Shown: positions 44,743 to 54,527, counted from the stretch's first letter. The stretch is 64,000 nt of DNA from Pseudomonas triticifolii (GCF_014358015.1 NZ_JACONV010000002.1:496001-560000); one strand, 5' to 3'. Notes: generated by a model from the letters alone, not told the origin. Program-made: numbers and translations.

Positions 44743-46833
44743 ATGCAGACGTTTTTCATCGCCCCCACAGACTTTGGCGTGGGGTTGACCTCCATCAGCC
44801 TTGGCCTTGTGCGCACTCTGGAGCGCGCAGGCCTCAAGGTCGGCTTCTTCAAGCCCATTGCGCAGCCGCATCCCGGCGACCTGGGGCCGGAACGCTCCAC
44901 CGAATTGATGGCCCGCACTCACGGCCTCAAGCCACCCAAGCCCCTTGGCCTGGCGCATGTCGAGCGCATGCTGGGTGACGGCCAGCTCGATGAGTTGCTC
45001 GAAGAAATCATCAGCCTTTACCAGCAGGCAGCCGTCGGCAAGGACGTGCTGGTGGTCGAAGGCATGGTGCCGACGCGCAGCGCAAGCTACGCCGCACGGG
45101 TCAATCTGCACCTGGCCAAGAGCCTGGATGCCGAAGTCATTCTGGTCTCCGCGCCGGAAAATGAAGTGTTGACCGAACTGTCCGGGCGGGTCGAATTGCA
45201 GGCGCAACTGTTCGGCGGCCCCAAGGACCCGAAGGTGCTGGGCGTGATTCTCAACAAAGTGCGCACCGACGAAAGCATGGAAGTCTTTGCCGCACGCCTC
45301 AAAGAGCATTCGCCGCTGCTGCGCAATGGCGACTTCCGCTTGCTGGGCTGCATTCCTTATCAAGCCGAACTCAACGCGCCGCGCACCCGTGACGTCGCCG
45401 AGTTACTGGGCGCGCAAGTGCTCAATGCAGGTGATTACGATCAACGCCGCATGTCGCGGATCATCATCTGTGCGCGGACCGTGCTCAACACGGTGCCTCT
45501 GCTCAAGCCGGGGGTGCTGGTGGTCACGCCGGGCGACCGCGACGACATCATTCTGGCGGTCAGTCTGGCGGCCATGAACGGCGTGCCGCTGGCGGGGCTG
45601 CTGCTGACCAGCGATACCGTGCCCGACCCGCGCATCATGGAGCTGTGCCGAGGCGCGTTGCAGGCAGGCTTGCCGGTGCTGTCGGTGAGCACCGGTTCCT
45701 ACGACACGGCCAACCGCCTTAACCAGCTGAACAAGGAAATCCCCATCGATGACCGCGAACGCGCGGAAATCATCACCGACTTCGTCGCTAGCCATCTGGA
45801 CGCCAAATGGCTGCATCAGCGTTGCGGTACGCCGCGCGAACTGCGTTTGTCGCCTGCGGTGTTCCGCTATCAGTTGATTCAGCGTGCGCAATCGGCCAAC
45901 AAACGCATCGTGCTACCGGAAGGCAACGAGCCACTGACCATTCAGGCGGCCGCGATCTGTCAGGCGCGCGGCATTGCGCGCTGCGTGCTGCTGGCAAAGC
46001 CCGAAGAGGTGCAGGCCATCGCACAGGCCCACGGCATCGAGCTGCCGCCAGGTCTGGAGATTCTGGACCCGGACCTGATTCGCGAGCGCTATGTCGCGCC
46101 GATGGTGGAGCTGCGCAAGAGCAAAAGCCTGAACGCGCCCATGGCCGAGCAGCAGCTTGAAGACCCGGTGGTGATCGGTACCGTGATGCTGGCGCTGGAC
46201 GAGGTCGACGGACTGGTGTCGGGCGTCGTTCACTCCACGGCCAACACCATCCGCCCGGCCCTGCAACTGATCAAGACCGCGCCGGGCTGCACGCTGGTGT
46301 CATCGGTGTTCTTCATGCTCTTTCCCGAGCAGGTGCTGGTCTATGGCGACTGCATCATGAACCCGCACCCGAGCGCCAGCGAACTGGCCGAGATCGCCCT
46401 GCAAAGCGCTGATTCCGCCATCGCGTTCGGTATTTCGCCTCGCGTGGCGATGATCAGCTATTCGAGTGGCAACTCGGCCAGCGGTGAAGAGGTCGAGAAA
46501 GTCCGCGAAGCCACGCAACTGGCGCGTGAAACCCAGCGTGATCTATTGATCGACGGGCCGCTGCAGTATGATGCGGCCGCCAACGAGCACGTCGCTCGGC
46601 AACTGGCACCTGACAGCCCGGTCGCTGGACGCGCCAATGTGTTCGTGTTCCCGGACCTGAACACGGGTAACACCACGTACAAAGCGGTGCAGCGCAGTGC
46701 TGACTGCGTGAGCCTGGGGCCGATGCTGCAAGGGCTGCGCAAGCCGGTCAACGACCTGCCACGCGGCGCTCAGGTCGACGACATCGTTTACACCATTGCG
46801 TTGACTGCCATTCAGGCCGACACACTGGCCTGA
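44743..46833 (+). CDS. pta: Phosphate acetyltransferase
   Basis: This 696-residue long-form Pta interconverts acetyl-CoA and acetyl phosphate. The N-terminal P-loop-like domain (about 1-210) has PTDFGVGLTSISLGLV and VEGMVPTR. A DRTGG-type middle domain follows (about 215-330). The C-terminal catalytic PTA_PTB domain (about 370-696) has RIVLPEGNEPLTIQAA, VHSTANTIRPALQ and SYSSGNSASGEEVEKVREA. In P. aeruginosa, as I recall, ackA lies between slyD and pta; here the 400-base interval holds only DUF3565. Confidence 0.93.
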   Translation: MQTFFIAPTDFGVGLTSISLGLVRTLERAGLKVGFFKPIAQPHPGDLGPERSTELMARTHGLKPPKPLGLAHVERMLGDGQLDELLEEIISLYQQAAVGKDVLVVEGMVPTRSASYAARVNLHLAKSLDAEVILVSAPENEVLTELSGRVELQAQLFGGPKDPKVLGVILNKVRTDESMEVFAARLKEHSPLLRNGDFRLLGCIPYQAELNAPRTRDVAELLGAQVLNAGDYDQRRMSRIIICARTVLNTVPLLKPGVLVVTPGDRDDIILAVSLAAMNGVPLAGLLLTSDTVPDPRIMELCRGALQAGLPVLSVSTGSYDTANRLNQLNKEIPIDDRERAEIITDFVASHLDAKWLHQRCGTPRELRLSPAVFRYQLIQRAQSANKRIVLPEGNEPLTIQAAAICQARGIARCVLLAKPEEVQAIAQAHGIELPPGLEILDPDLIRERYVAPMVELRKSKSLNAPMAEQQLEDPVVIGTVMLALDEVDGLVSGVVHSTANTIRPALQLIKTAPGCTLVSSVFFMLFPEQVLVYGDCIMNPHPSASELAEIALQSADSAIAFGISPRVAMISYSSGNSASGEEVEKVREATQLARETQRDLLIDGPLQYDAAANEHVARQLAPDSPVAGRANVFVFPDLNTGNTTYKAVQRSADCVSLGPMLQGLRKPVNDLPRGAQVDDIVYTIALTAIQADTLA

Positions 46834-46896
46834 TACACACTCAGGTGCCGCAGGCGATTCTGCGGCATCCCATCACTCTGCGGAGCTTTATCCTTC

Positions 46897-47796
46897 ATGG
46901 ATTTCCTGCCTGCCCCATTGCGCGGCGTCATTGCCTCGCTGCTGTTGGCGCTGAACACCATCGTCTGCTGCACGGTGCTGTTCGTGGTCACGATCTTCAA
47001 GATCTGCCTGCCTTTCTCTGCTGCCCAACGCCTCACCGACGGGATGATGAGCCATATTCAGGAAACCTGGATCGGCAACAACAACGCGTGGATCAAAGTG
47101 CTGTGCAACACCCGCTGGCACCTGACGGGCCTGGAAGGGCTGGATTACAAGCACTCGTATCTGGTAACCAGCAACCACCAGAGCTGGGTCGACATCATGG
47201 TGTTGCAGTACGTCTTGAACCGCCGAATCCGCCCGTTGAAGTTCTTCCTCAAGCAGGAATTGATCTGGGTCCCTGTGATCGGTCTGGCGTGGTGGGCATT
47301 GGGCTTTCCGTTCATGAAGCGCTATTCCAAGGCGTACCTGGCCAAGCACCCGGAGAAGAAAGGCAAGGACCTGGAAACCACCCGCCGCACCTGCGCGAAA
47401 TTTCGCCACAACCCGGTGGGAATCTTCAACTTCGCAGAAGGAACGCGCTTTACGCCGGGCAAACATGCCGAGCAGAACTCACCGTTCCGCTATTTGCTGA
47501 AACCCAAAGCGGGCGGCATTGCCTTCGTACTGGACGCGATGGGCGAGCAACTGGAATCAATCATCAACGTGACGATTCATTACCCCGCCGGCCGGCCAGG
47601 CTACTGGGACCTGCTGTGCGGCAGAGTGAAAGACGTGGTCGCTCACTTTGAAGAGATCAGCATCCCGCCGCAGTTCGTGGGTAAGAATTATGATCAGGAC
47701 GGTGAATATCGCCTGGAATTCCAGCAGTGGATCAATTCACTGTGGGAAGAGAAAGACCAGTTGCTGGAGCGGATGCACGAGCAGTATCGCGGGTAA
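46897..47796 (+). CDS. PlsC-like acyltransferase (YihG type)
   Basis: This 299-residue membrane-bound 1-acylglycerol-3-phosphate acyltransferase family member has an N-terminal helix (about 8-35) and the catalytic H-x4-D in NHQSWVD (about 90). FNFAEGTRFTPG is the acceptor-phosphate site. The HIQETWIGNNNAWIKVLC and WWALGFPFMKRYSK segments match YihG-like enzymes that adjust phospholipid acyl chains. It follows pta by 63 bases, in the same order as P. aeruginosa PA0834. Confidence 0.87.
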   Translation: MDFLPAPLRGVIASLLLALNTIVCCTVLFVVTIFKICLPFSAAQRLTDGMMSHIQETWIGNNNAWIKVLCNTRWHLTGLEGLDYKHSYLVTSNHQSWVDIMVLQYVLNRRIRPLKFFLKQELIWVPVIGLAWWALGFPFMKRYSKAYLAKHPEKKGKDLETTRRTCAKFRHNPVGIFNFAEGTRFTPGKHAEQNSPFRYLLKPKAGGIAFVLDAMGEQLESIINVTIHYPAGRPGYWDLLCGRVKDVVAHFEEISIPPQFVGKNYDQDGEYRLEFQQWINSLWEEKDQLLERMHEQYRG

Positions 47797-47845
47797 CGTG
47801 TCTACGAATGGTATTTCAGAAAGGGACGCGGCGCGTCCCGTGCGG

Positions 47846-47870
47846 CAAACCCACGCAGAGCGTGGGTTTG
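47846..47870. terminator. Hairpin between convergent acyltransferase and OmpA genes
   Basis: Perfect 11-bp arms (caaacccacgc and gcgtgggtttg) surround a three-base loop. A second hairpin (gggacgcggcgcgtccc) lies at about 47823-47839. Long T runs are lacking. Confidence 0.65.
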
Positions 47871-47889
47871 GCCATCACATCAGGCGAGC

Positions 47890-48597
47890 TTACTGCTGAT
47901 ACTGCTGATATTGCTGACCCGGAATCGGCTTGAGGTTGACCTCGACGCGACGGTTCTGGGCGCGGCCGTTGGCGTCGGCGTTGCTGGCGATCGGCTGGTC
48001 GGGGCCTGCACCGCGTACCGACAGGTGTGAGGGATCGACACCTTGCGAGGTCAGGTAGGTTGCAACACTCTGCGCGCGCTGTTGCGACAGGTCCATGTTG
48101 TGTTGACGCCCGCCGGTGCTGTCGGTGTAGCCGATGATTTCAATGTTGCTCTGATTGAATTGCTTGAGCGAATTCCCCAGGTTGTTGAGCGGCGAATAGA
48201 AGCTGCTGGCGATGGCCGACGAGTCGGTAGCAAAGGTGATGTTGCCCGGCATGATCAGCTTGATCTGATCACCCTGACGCTGCACCTCGACACCGGTATT
48301 GGCCATGCTTGCACGCAGCGCCGCTTCCTGTTTGTCTGCGTAGTAGCCGTAACCTGCCGAGGCAGCGCCCACCACGGCAGCGCCGATCAATGCGCCCTTG
48401 CCGCGGCTATTATGGTCGATGGCGGCGCCCGCAAGGGCACCGGCCAGCGCACCCAGTCCACCGTATTTGGCGGTCTTGTTCATGCCGCCGGAGCTTTGAG
48501 CCTGACCCTGATTGTCATAGGGATTGGACGACGTCGCACAGCCAGACAGCAGGGCTACGGCGGTGGCGACAATAATCAAACGACGCGAGGTGAACAT
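47890..48597 (-). CDS. OmpA-family peptidoglycan-binding lipoprotein (YiaD-like)
   Basis: This is a 235-residue protein. A lipoprotein signal ends LLSGC (Cys20). A glycine-rich glycine-zipper region (about 45-85, GGLGALAGALAGAAIDHNSRG then KGALIGAAVVGAASAG) follows. The C-terminal OmpA domain (about 115-225) has NIEIIGYTDSTGG and LSQQRAQSVATYLTSQGVD and ends NRRVEVNLKPI. The tail is a short QYQQYQQ repeat. It ties the outer membrane to peptidoglycan. Confidence 0.88.
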   Translation of the reverse strand: MFTSRRLIIVATAVALLSGCATSSNPYDNQGQAQSSGGMNKTAKYGGLGALAGALAGAAIDHNSRGKGALIGAAVVGAASAGYGYYADKQEAALRASMANTGVEVQRQGDQIKLIMPGNITFATDSSAIASSFYSPLNNLGNSLKQFNQSNIEIIGYTDSTGGRQHNMDLSQQRAQSVATYLTSQGVDPSHLSVRGAGPDQPIASNADANGRAQNRRVEVNLKPIPGQQYQQYQQ

Positions 48598-48694
48598 TCA
48601 GATGCTCCTGGGTTGGACTGACGCTGATGACCGATTAGAGCATGGCCCCTGTCAAAAATTCCTTAACCCGGCCTGAACCGTCGGCGTCGCACGG

Positions 48695-49621
48695 TCAGCG
48701 TCGCTCCTCGCGAATATACGGTTCGCCCAGCGCACCTGGCTGACTGGACGATTGGCGTTTGCCGGCTGCCACCCAGACCATGACCAGCAAGGTCACCGCA
48801 TACGGCGTCATCAGCACGAAATACTGCGGCAGTTTCACGCCAGTGGCGGCCAGTTGTGGAATCAGTGCTTCGATCCCTCCGAACAACAAGGCGCCGGCCA
48901 AGGCGCGCCAAGGCGACCAGCGCGCAAAGATCACCAGGGAAACAGCGATCCAGCCGCGCCCGCCGGTCATGTCGGCGATCCACATTTTGGTGCTGAGCAC
49001 CGCGATGAAGCCGCCCGCCAGGCCCATCAGGGCCGAGCCCGCAACGATGGCCGCCAGCCGATAGCCCAGCACCGAAATACCCGCCGCATCGGCCGCCTGA
49101 GGGTTTTCGCCCACGGCACGCAAACGCAGGCCAGTGCGCGTGCGTTCCAGCAGCCAGACCACGGCGATGAAAATCAACACCGTCAGGTACACCAGCGGAT
49201 TCTGGATGAACACTTTGCCCACCACAGGCAGCTCTGACAGTGGCCACACTTCCACGGCCTGCAAGCCGCTCACTGGACGGTTGGTCCAGCCCAGCACGGT
49301 GCCCAGCAACCCGGTCAGGCCCTGACAGAAGAACACCAGCGCCAACCCCGCGATTACCTGATTAATGCGCAGCACCAGCACCATCAAGGCAAACAACAAC
49401 GACACCGCACCCGCCGCTGCCATCGACGCCAGTAAGGAAATACCGGGCGAGCCGACACTCAGTTGCATGCCGATGCCCGCCAGCGCACCGACCAGCATCA
49501 TGCCTTCGACACCCAGTGCCAGTACGCCGCTGCGTTCAATCAGGATCAGGCCCAGCGCGGCAAGCGCAAAGGGCACGGCGAAATCCGGGGCGCTGCCCAG
49601 CCAGTGAGAAAGAAGATCCAT
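48695..49621 (-). CDS. ABC importer permease 2 (BmpA/nucleoside class, YufQ-like)
   Basis: This 308-residue inner-membrane permease has about eight to ten helices, beginning PDFAVPFALAALGLILIERS and containing GVLALGVEGMMLVGALAGI, the family signature of the nucleoside/simple-sugar class. Its ATG overlaps the TGA of the upstream permease gene. It is last of four genes (binding protein, ATPase, two permeases). The RutR-type box ahead of the operon points to pyrimidine uptake. Confidence 0.85.
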   Translation of the reverse strand: MDLLSHWLGSAPDFAVPFALAALGLILIERSGVLALGVEGMMLVGALAGIGMQLSVGSPGISLLASMAAAGAVSLLFALMVLVLRINQVIAGLALVFFCQGLTGLLGTVLGWTNRPVSGLQAVEVWPLSELPVVGKVFIQNPLVYLTVLIFIAVVWLLERTRTGLRLRAVGENPQAADAAGISVLGYRLAAIVAGSALMGLAGGFIAVLSTKMWIADMTGGRGWIAVSLVIFARWSPWRALAGALLFGGIEALIPQLAATGVKLPQYFVLMTPYAVTLLVMVWVAAGKRQSSSQPGALGEPYIREERR

Positions 49622-50736
49622 CAGCGTGCTCCTGCCTGAATACGCCGCAGGCGATGGCGGATGAAAAAGTCGGATGAGGCCACACAGATCACCAGAATCG
49701 CCTGGATCAGTTGCACCATCGAAAACGGGATCTGGTAGAACACCTGCAGGTTACGCCCCGCCACGAACAGCATGGCGATCAGCAGCGCCACAAGGGTCGC
49801 CGCCACGGGATTGTTACGCGCCAGAAACGCGATGAGAATCCCGGAAAACCCGTAGCCCTGATAGAACGACTGGGTGAGGCGTCCCTCCTGCCCCGAGGTC
49901 ACGACGAACCCTGCCAGCCCTGCCAGCGCCCCGGACAGCAGGACAGTGCCGATGATCATCTTGCGCACCGGCACGCCGACTGCGCCGGCTACTTTGGGGT
50001 TGGCATCGACGAAGCGCAGATAAAGACCGGCTCTGGAAATACCGATGAACCACAGGGTCAGCAGTGTGACCAGCAGCGCCAGAAGAATGGCCGCGTTATA
50101 GCCGGCAAACAGATCAGGCAGGCGTTCGAAACTGCGCAGTGCCGGTGAATACGGAAAGTTGTCCCGCGGGTCTTTCCAGCTTCCGTAAACCAGATGCAGC
50201 AGGAAGTTGGCGGCGATGTAGTTGAGCATGAGGGTCGAAATGATTTCGTTGACCTGCCATTTGAGCTTCAACAGGATCGGTCCCAGGCTCCAGAGCATCG
50301 CGCAGCCAATCGCCGCAGCCATCATCATGGGCAGACGCAGCACCTGCGGCCCCACGTCAAACAGTGAAATGGCCGTAGCCCCGATAGCCCCCCAGATCAT
50401 CTGGCCTTCCAGCCCCAGGTTCCAGAACCTTGCCCGGAACGCCATACAGCCTGCCAGCCCGACCATGATCATGGGGGAGGCCTGAAACAGTACGGCCTTG
50501 AAGTTCTGTGCGTCGAATACCGTCTGCATGACGAACTCGTTGAGCAGTTCGCCTGCCGGAACGCCCGCCAGGATCAGTATCGCGGTACAGATCGCCAGCC
50601 CTACCAACAACGCCAGCGCAATGATCAGCGCCTGCAACGGCCAGCCGGTCTGCTGGCGGATTTCCAGCGTGTAGCGTCGCGACAACAAAGGGCTTCGCGG
50701 CGTACTGCCAGCGTGCAACACAGTCGATTCAGTCAT
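49621..50736 (-). CDS. ABC importer permease 1 (BmpA/nucleoside class, YufP-like)
   Basis: This 371-residue permease has an N-terminal cytoplasmic stretch, then about nine helices. The family motif GLAGCMAFRARFWNLGLEGQ (about 115) is followed by NEIISTLMLNYIAANFLLHL. The start overlaps the ATPase gene by eight bases and the stop overlaps the second permease (ATGA), so the whole operon is translationally coupled. Confidence 0.85.
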   Translation of the reverse strand: MTESTVLHAGSTPRSPLLSRRYTLEIRQQTGWPLQALIIALALLVGLAICTAILILAGVPAGELLNEFVMQTVFDAQNFKAVLFQASPMIMVGLAGCMAFRARFWNLGLEGQMIWGAIGATAISLFDVGPQVLRLPMMMAAAIGCAMLWSLGPILLKLKWQVNEIISTLMLNYIAANFLLHLVYGSWKDPRDNFPYSPALRSFERLPDLFAGYNAAILLALLVTLLTLWFIGISRAGLYLRFVDANPKVAGAVGVPVRKMIIGTVLLSGALAGLAGFVVTSGQEGRLTQSFYQGYGFSGILIAFLARNNPVAATLVALLIAMLFVAGRNLQVFYQIPFSMVQLIQAILVICVASSDFFIRHRLRRIQAGAR

Positions 50737-52243
50737 GGCTCACCATCGCTTTGCCAATCGCCTGACGATCAGCGGGATGCTCGAACTCGGCGACGATACG
50801 CCCGCCGTTCATCACGCCGATCCGGTCAGACAGGGTCAGGACCTCGTCCAGGTCTTCGCTGATCACCAACACCGCTGCGCCTGCGTCACGCGCAGCGCGC
50901 AGCCGGTCGTGCACCGCCTGGGTGGCGCGAACGTCCAGGCCCCGGCTGGGACTGTGAACCAGCACCAATTGCGGGTCGCGACTGAATTCCCGCGCGATCA
51001 CCAGTTTCTGGGCATTGCCACCCGACAACAGCGCAGCTTTCTGATCGAGCGAACGCACGCCCTGCACATCGAAATCCGTCACGGCCTGCTGCGCGTCCTG
51101 CTTCAAGCGGGTGTAACGCATGCGCCAGAACGAGCCGTACTGGCCGTCATGAATGTTGCCGATGCCAAAGTTTTCGGCCACCGACAGCGAACCGGCTAAA
51201 GCCGCGCCATAGCGATCCGCTGGAATCGACGCGATGCGCAACTGCCGCCGTTGCTCGGTCGATGCGCCGCGCAGATCGCCGAACTGCGCCAGATAAATCT
51301 CGCCTTCGGTGGGTTGCGGCAGGCCCATCAACGCATTGGCCAGTTCCGCCTGACCATTGCCGCCCACGCCTGCAATGCCGTAGATCTGCCCGGCACGCAG
51401 AGTCATGTTCACACCATTGAGCGCGCTGCTGCCTGCCACGCTGCGCAGGTCACGCACCTGCACACGAACCTCTCCAGGCGTCACCGGACTGCGCTCACTG
51501 ACCGGTGCAGAATCGCCCACGGTCAATTGCACCAGTTGCTGAACGCTGACGGTGTGCGGATCAAGGGTCTTAATCGTGCGACCGCCACGCATCACGGTCA
51601 CCCGATCGGCGTAGCGCTTCACGTCAGCCATCTTGTGCGTCACCAGAATCACGGCAGCACCCTGACGGGCAAATGCCTGCACCGTCGTCAGCAACCGTTC
51701 GGCCTCCTGATCGGTGAGCACTGCCGTGGGCTCATCGAGAATCAGAATCCGCGCACCGGCCAGCAGCACCTTGAGAATCTCAACACGCTGCTGCTCGGCC
51801 ACCGACAAGCTGTCGACGCTGCGGGTCGGGTCAAGCACAAAGCCCAGTTCCTCAGCCTTGCTAACAATGTCCCGCTCAAGCGCCCGCAGACGCTTGCGAT
51901 AACTACCCTCGCCCGGCTGCTCACGCAGCCCCAGCAGAATGTTCTGCGCCACGGTGAACGGTTTCACCAGCTTGAAATGCTGATGCACCATGCCGATCCG
52001 GTAGCGACTCGCGTCCTTTGGGCCTTGCAGCTGGACCAGGTTGTCGTCGATCAGCAGCGAACCGGTTTCCGGCGCATACAGCCCGGCGGCGATGTTCATC
52101 AGCGACGATTTGCCCGCACCGTTCTCGCCCAACAGCGCATGAACCTCGCCCCAGTGAGCCGTGAAGTCGGCGTCGATCAAGGCTTTGAAACCGTCGAATG
52201 ACTTGCTGATACCGGTGAGTTGAAGCGCGTTGACCTGACTCAT
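50729..52243 (-). CDS. ABC importer double ATPase (RbsA/YufO-like)
   Basis: This 504-residue protein has two fused nucleotide-binding domains. Domain 1 has Walker A GENGAGKSSLMN, signature LSVAEQQRVEILK and Walker B ILILDEPTAVL. Domain 2 (from about 265) has a degenerate Walker A (GVGGNGQAELANA) and signature LLSGGNAQKLVIARE. Degeneracy of one site is normal in this class. The ATG at 52243 overlaps the TGA of the binding-protein gene. Confidence 0.92.
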   Translation of the reverse strand: MSQVNALQLTGISKSFDGFKALIDADFTAHWGEVHALLGENGAGKSSLMNIAAGLYAPETGSLLIDDNLVQLQGPKDASRYRIGMVHQHFKLVKPFTVAQNILLGLREQPGEGSYRKRLRALERDIVSKAEELGFVLDPTRSVDSLSVAEQQRVEILKVLLAGARILILDEPTAVLTDQEAERLLTTVQAFARQGAAVILVTHKMADVKRYADRVTVMRGGRTIKTLDPHTVSVQQLVQLTVGDSAPVSERSPVTPGEVRVQVRDLRSVAGSSALNGVNMTLRAGQIYGIAGVGGNGQAELANALMGLPQPTEGEIYLAQFGDLRGASTEQRRQLRIASIPADRYGAALAGSLSVAENFGIGNIHDGQYGSFWRMRYTRLKQDAQQAVTDFDVQGVRSLDQKAALLSGGNAQKLVIAREFSRDPQLVLVHSPSRGLDVRATQAVHDRLRAARDAGAAVLVISEDLDEVLTLSDRIGVMNGGRIVAEFEHPADRQAIGKAMVSHD

Positions 52244-53331
52244 TGCTGGGTCATCACGCCTTCGACGAACCAGTCCATTTTCCACAGGTCCGGGTCGGAC
52301 AGGTGCTGCCCGGCGGCGATCCTTTCCTTGCCGTCACGATCCGCCATCGGCCCGCTGTAGAGGATTTTGCGGCCCGCCAGCAGCTCGGCACGCTCGGCCT
52401 CGATCTTCTGCCGGTTGTCAGCCGAGATGATTGCGTCCTTGGTCAGGCTGATGTCAGTACCGCCCTGCTCCATCGACAGCAGCGCGCCATTGGCGGCAGG
52501 CGTCCAGTTGCCGGCCATGACTTTCTTGAGCTCAGGCCCCAGGAACCGTTCCCAGACCCAGACCGACGAACACACGGTGGCCTTGGGCGCGAACTCGCTG
52601 AGGTCGCGGTGGTGGCCGGTGCCGTGAATGCCGCGCTCCTGAGCGACGATCTGGGGTGTCGGGCTGTCGACATGCTGGCCGACCACATCCACGCCGTTGT
52701 CGATCAGCGCCATGGTGGCCGCGCGCTCTTTCACCGGGTCGTTCCAGGCACCGGTGTAGATGACCGTGACCGTTGCCTTCGGGTTGATCTGCTTCGCGCC
52801 CAGCTCGTAGGCGTTTATGGTCCAGTTGACCTGACCGAACGGGTTGGCGGCGACAAAGCCCAGCTTGCCGGTTTTCGACGCCGCACCTGCGGCCATGCCG
52901 CACAGGTACTGGCTTTCATAGGTGCGCCCGTAGAACGATTCCAGATTGGGCGCGTTGGTGGTGCCCGAACCGTTCAGAAAGGCTACGTCAGGGTATTTTT
53001 TGGCCAGCGTCAGGAAGGTGTCCGAGTAGCCGAAAGCGGTGCCGACGATGATGTTGGCGCCCCGTGCGATCAGGCGATCGACCACTGGCGTGATGGCCGC
53101 CGCATTTTCAGGAACGCTTTCCACGTACTGGATCTTGGTGTCCAGGTCCTTTTCCAGCTTCTGCCGGGCTTCGTCGAACGCTTGGGTCCAGCCTCCGTCA
53201 TTGCGCGGACTGATGTACACCATGGCGATTTTCGCCGGGCCTTTGAGGGTCAATCCTTCTGCCTGGGCAAGGCTGCCCATCCCGAACGCAACAGCCGCAC
53301 ACAAAGTCCCGGGCAACAGTTTCTTGTACAT
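52240..53331 (-). CDS. BMP-family substrate-binding protein of the ABC importer
   Basis: This 363-residue periplasmic binding protein has a signal peptide (about 1-24, FGMGSLAQA then EGL) and a two-lobed BMP/PnrA fold. Visible family pieces are IAMVYISPRNDGGWTQAFDE, NIIVGTAFGYSDTFLTLAKK and VGQHVDSPTPQIVAQE. Relatives bind nucleosides or purines. It heads the importer operon. A RutR-type box lies 130 bases upstream, so uracil, thymine or a pyrimidine nucleoside is the best guess for its ligand. Confidence 0.85.
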   Translation of the reverse strand: MYKKLLPGTLCAAVAFGMGSLAQAEGLTLKGPAKIAMVYISPRNDGGWTQAFDEARQKLEKDLDTKIQYVESVPENAAAITPVVDRLIARGANIIVGTAFGYSDTFLTLAKKYPDVAFLNGSGTTNAPNLESFYGRTYESQYLCGMAAGAASKTGKLGFVAANPFGQVNWTINAYELGAKQINPKATVTVIYTGAWNDPVKERAATMALIDNGVDVVGQHVDSPTPQIVAQERGIHGTGHHRDLSEFAPKATVCSSVWVWERFLGPELKKVMAGNWTPAANGALLSMEQGGTDISLTKDAIISADNRQKIEAERAELLAGRKILYSGPMADRDGKERIAAGQHLSDPDLWKMDWFVEGVMTQQ

Positions 53332-53460
53332 AGACGTTTTCCTGAGGGTAATGGCCTGCAAGAACAGCGCGGGGCCGACCCTGCAGGCCATAGCAGCATC
53401 CATGCCACTGCAGAAAAGACGTTATGAAACAACGGACTGTAGAAAACAGCATGACCAAAA

Positions 53461-53476
53461 CGGATCAGATGGTCCG
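53461..53476. promoter_or_regulatory. Candidate RutR operator ahead of the ABC importer operon
   Basis: CGGATCAgaTGGTCCG is a palindrome with one mismatch and fits the RutR core GACCA-NN-TGGTC with one change. The same element, better conserved, lies before rutA at 54669. It is 130 bases before the binding-protein start. Confidence 0.65.
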
Positions 53477-53599
53477 ATTCAGAGCACTTGGTTTGTGCAA
53501 AGTGACCGATCGCTGCTCAGCCGGGGTGCGTAAGGCAAACACCGGACTGTAGGAGGCTCCACCACGTCTTCGACGTAGCCCTGTCGCGCGGCAAACTCA

Positions 53600-53689
53600 G
53601 TGGGAGCGGACTTGTCCGCGAATACAGTATTTCAGCCACTGCCTATGCGTCGGATGTACTGGCCTTTTCGCGAACAAGTCCGCTCCCAC
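53600..53689. repeat. REP doublet (REPIN-like)
   Basis: The left arm at 53600-53622 (gtgggagcggacttgtccgc) and the right arm at 53667-53689 are reverse complements with one mismatch over 23 bases. A further degenerate inverted piece (ggcggcaatccgcctcccac) follows near 53745-53765. With these, the 53477-53804 gap holds no gene. Confidence 0.85.
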
Positions 53690-53804
53690 AAAATCGCGTT
53701 TCTTCAGTGGTTTACAGGTTGCTTGATAAGAGGGGCTTGGTCTGGGCGGCAATCCGCCTCCCACACTGGAGATAGCGTGACTTCAGCGATCACCTTGAGA
53801 TATC

Positions 53805-54527
53805 TCAAGCACCACGCGGCAGGATGCCGTCCAGAATCATGCTGCGCAGGCTCTCCAGCACCTCGTCAAAAAACGCGGGATCGTCCAGCGTTCTGCCAGT
53901 CACTGCCTCGACCTGCGTGCGAAAGTCTGCGTAATGCTGGGTGGTCGCCCACAACGAGAAAATCAGGTGATGAGGATTGATGGGCGCCAACTGTCCGCTG
54001 TCGATCCAGTGCTGGATCACCGCCACCTTGGCCTGCACTGTATCGCGCAACGGATGCTGCAACTCACCCTGAATCAGCGGCGCGCCCTGCATCACTTCCA
54101 TGCAGAACAGGCGAGACTCGGCCGGGTGATCGCGGGACATTTCCAGCTTGGCCTTCAGGTAGGCACCGATGGCCTGCTGCGGATCCTTGTCGGCGGTGAA
54201 ATGCAGCAGCGGGCTGAGCCACACTTCCAGCAACTGGCGCAGCACGTTCAGGTACAGGTCGTCCTTGCTGCTGAAGTAATACAGCAGGTTGGTCTTGGAC
54301 ACATCCGCCAGGCTTGCCACTTGATCGAGGCTGCTGCCATACACGCCATAACGGGAAAAGATTTCCAGCGCGGCATCGAGAATCACGCTGCGCTTGCCTT
54401 CCATAAGACGCATGCGGCGCTTGAGGGCGGACGCACTGGGTTCGCGGGTCGCCTTGACTGCCTTCTCGGGTTTGACCTTGCGCACGCGCTTGACCGCGGG
54501 CTCTGTCACGGGAGGTTTCTTGTTCAC
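53805..54527 (-). CDS. rutR: TetR-family pyrimidine-utilisation regulator RutR
   Basis: This 240-residue repressor has a Lys/Arg-rich N-terminal extension (about 1-35). The TetR helix-turn-helix follows (about 40-90, ILDAALEIFSRYGVYGSSLD then VSKTNLLYYFSSKDDLY). The C-terminal ligand domain has PAESRLFCMEVMQGAP and HLIFSLWATTQHYADFRTQV, as in E. coli RutR, which is released from DNA by uracil or thymine. The start is uncertain: GTG at 54527 is chosen, TTG at 54536 or an internal ATG are alternatives. It diverges from rutA, and the operator lies between. Confidence 0.9.
   Translation of the reverse strand: MNKKPPVTEPAVKRVRKVKPEKAVKATREPSASALKRRMRLMEGKRSVILDAALEIFSRYGVYGSSLDQVASLADVSKTNLLYYFSSKDDLYLNVLRQLLEVWLSPLLHFTADKDPQQAIGAYLKAKLEMSRDHPAESRLFCMEVMQGAPLIQGELQHPLRDTVQAKVAVIQHWIDSGQLAPINPHHLIFSLWATTQHYADFRTQVEAVTGRTLDDPAFFDEVLESLRSMILDGILPRGA

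Noticed and set aside
51251..52201. A 316-codon plus-strand frame opposite the ABC ATPase gene
   Set aside because: The ATPase has all motifs on the minus strand; the other frame is a shadow.
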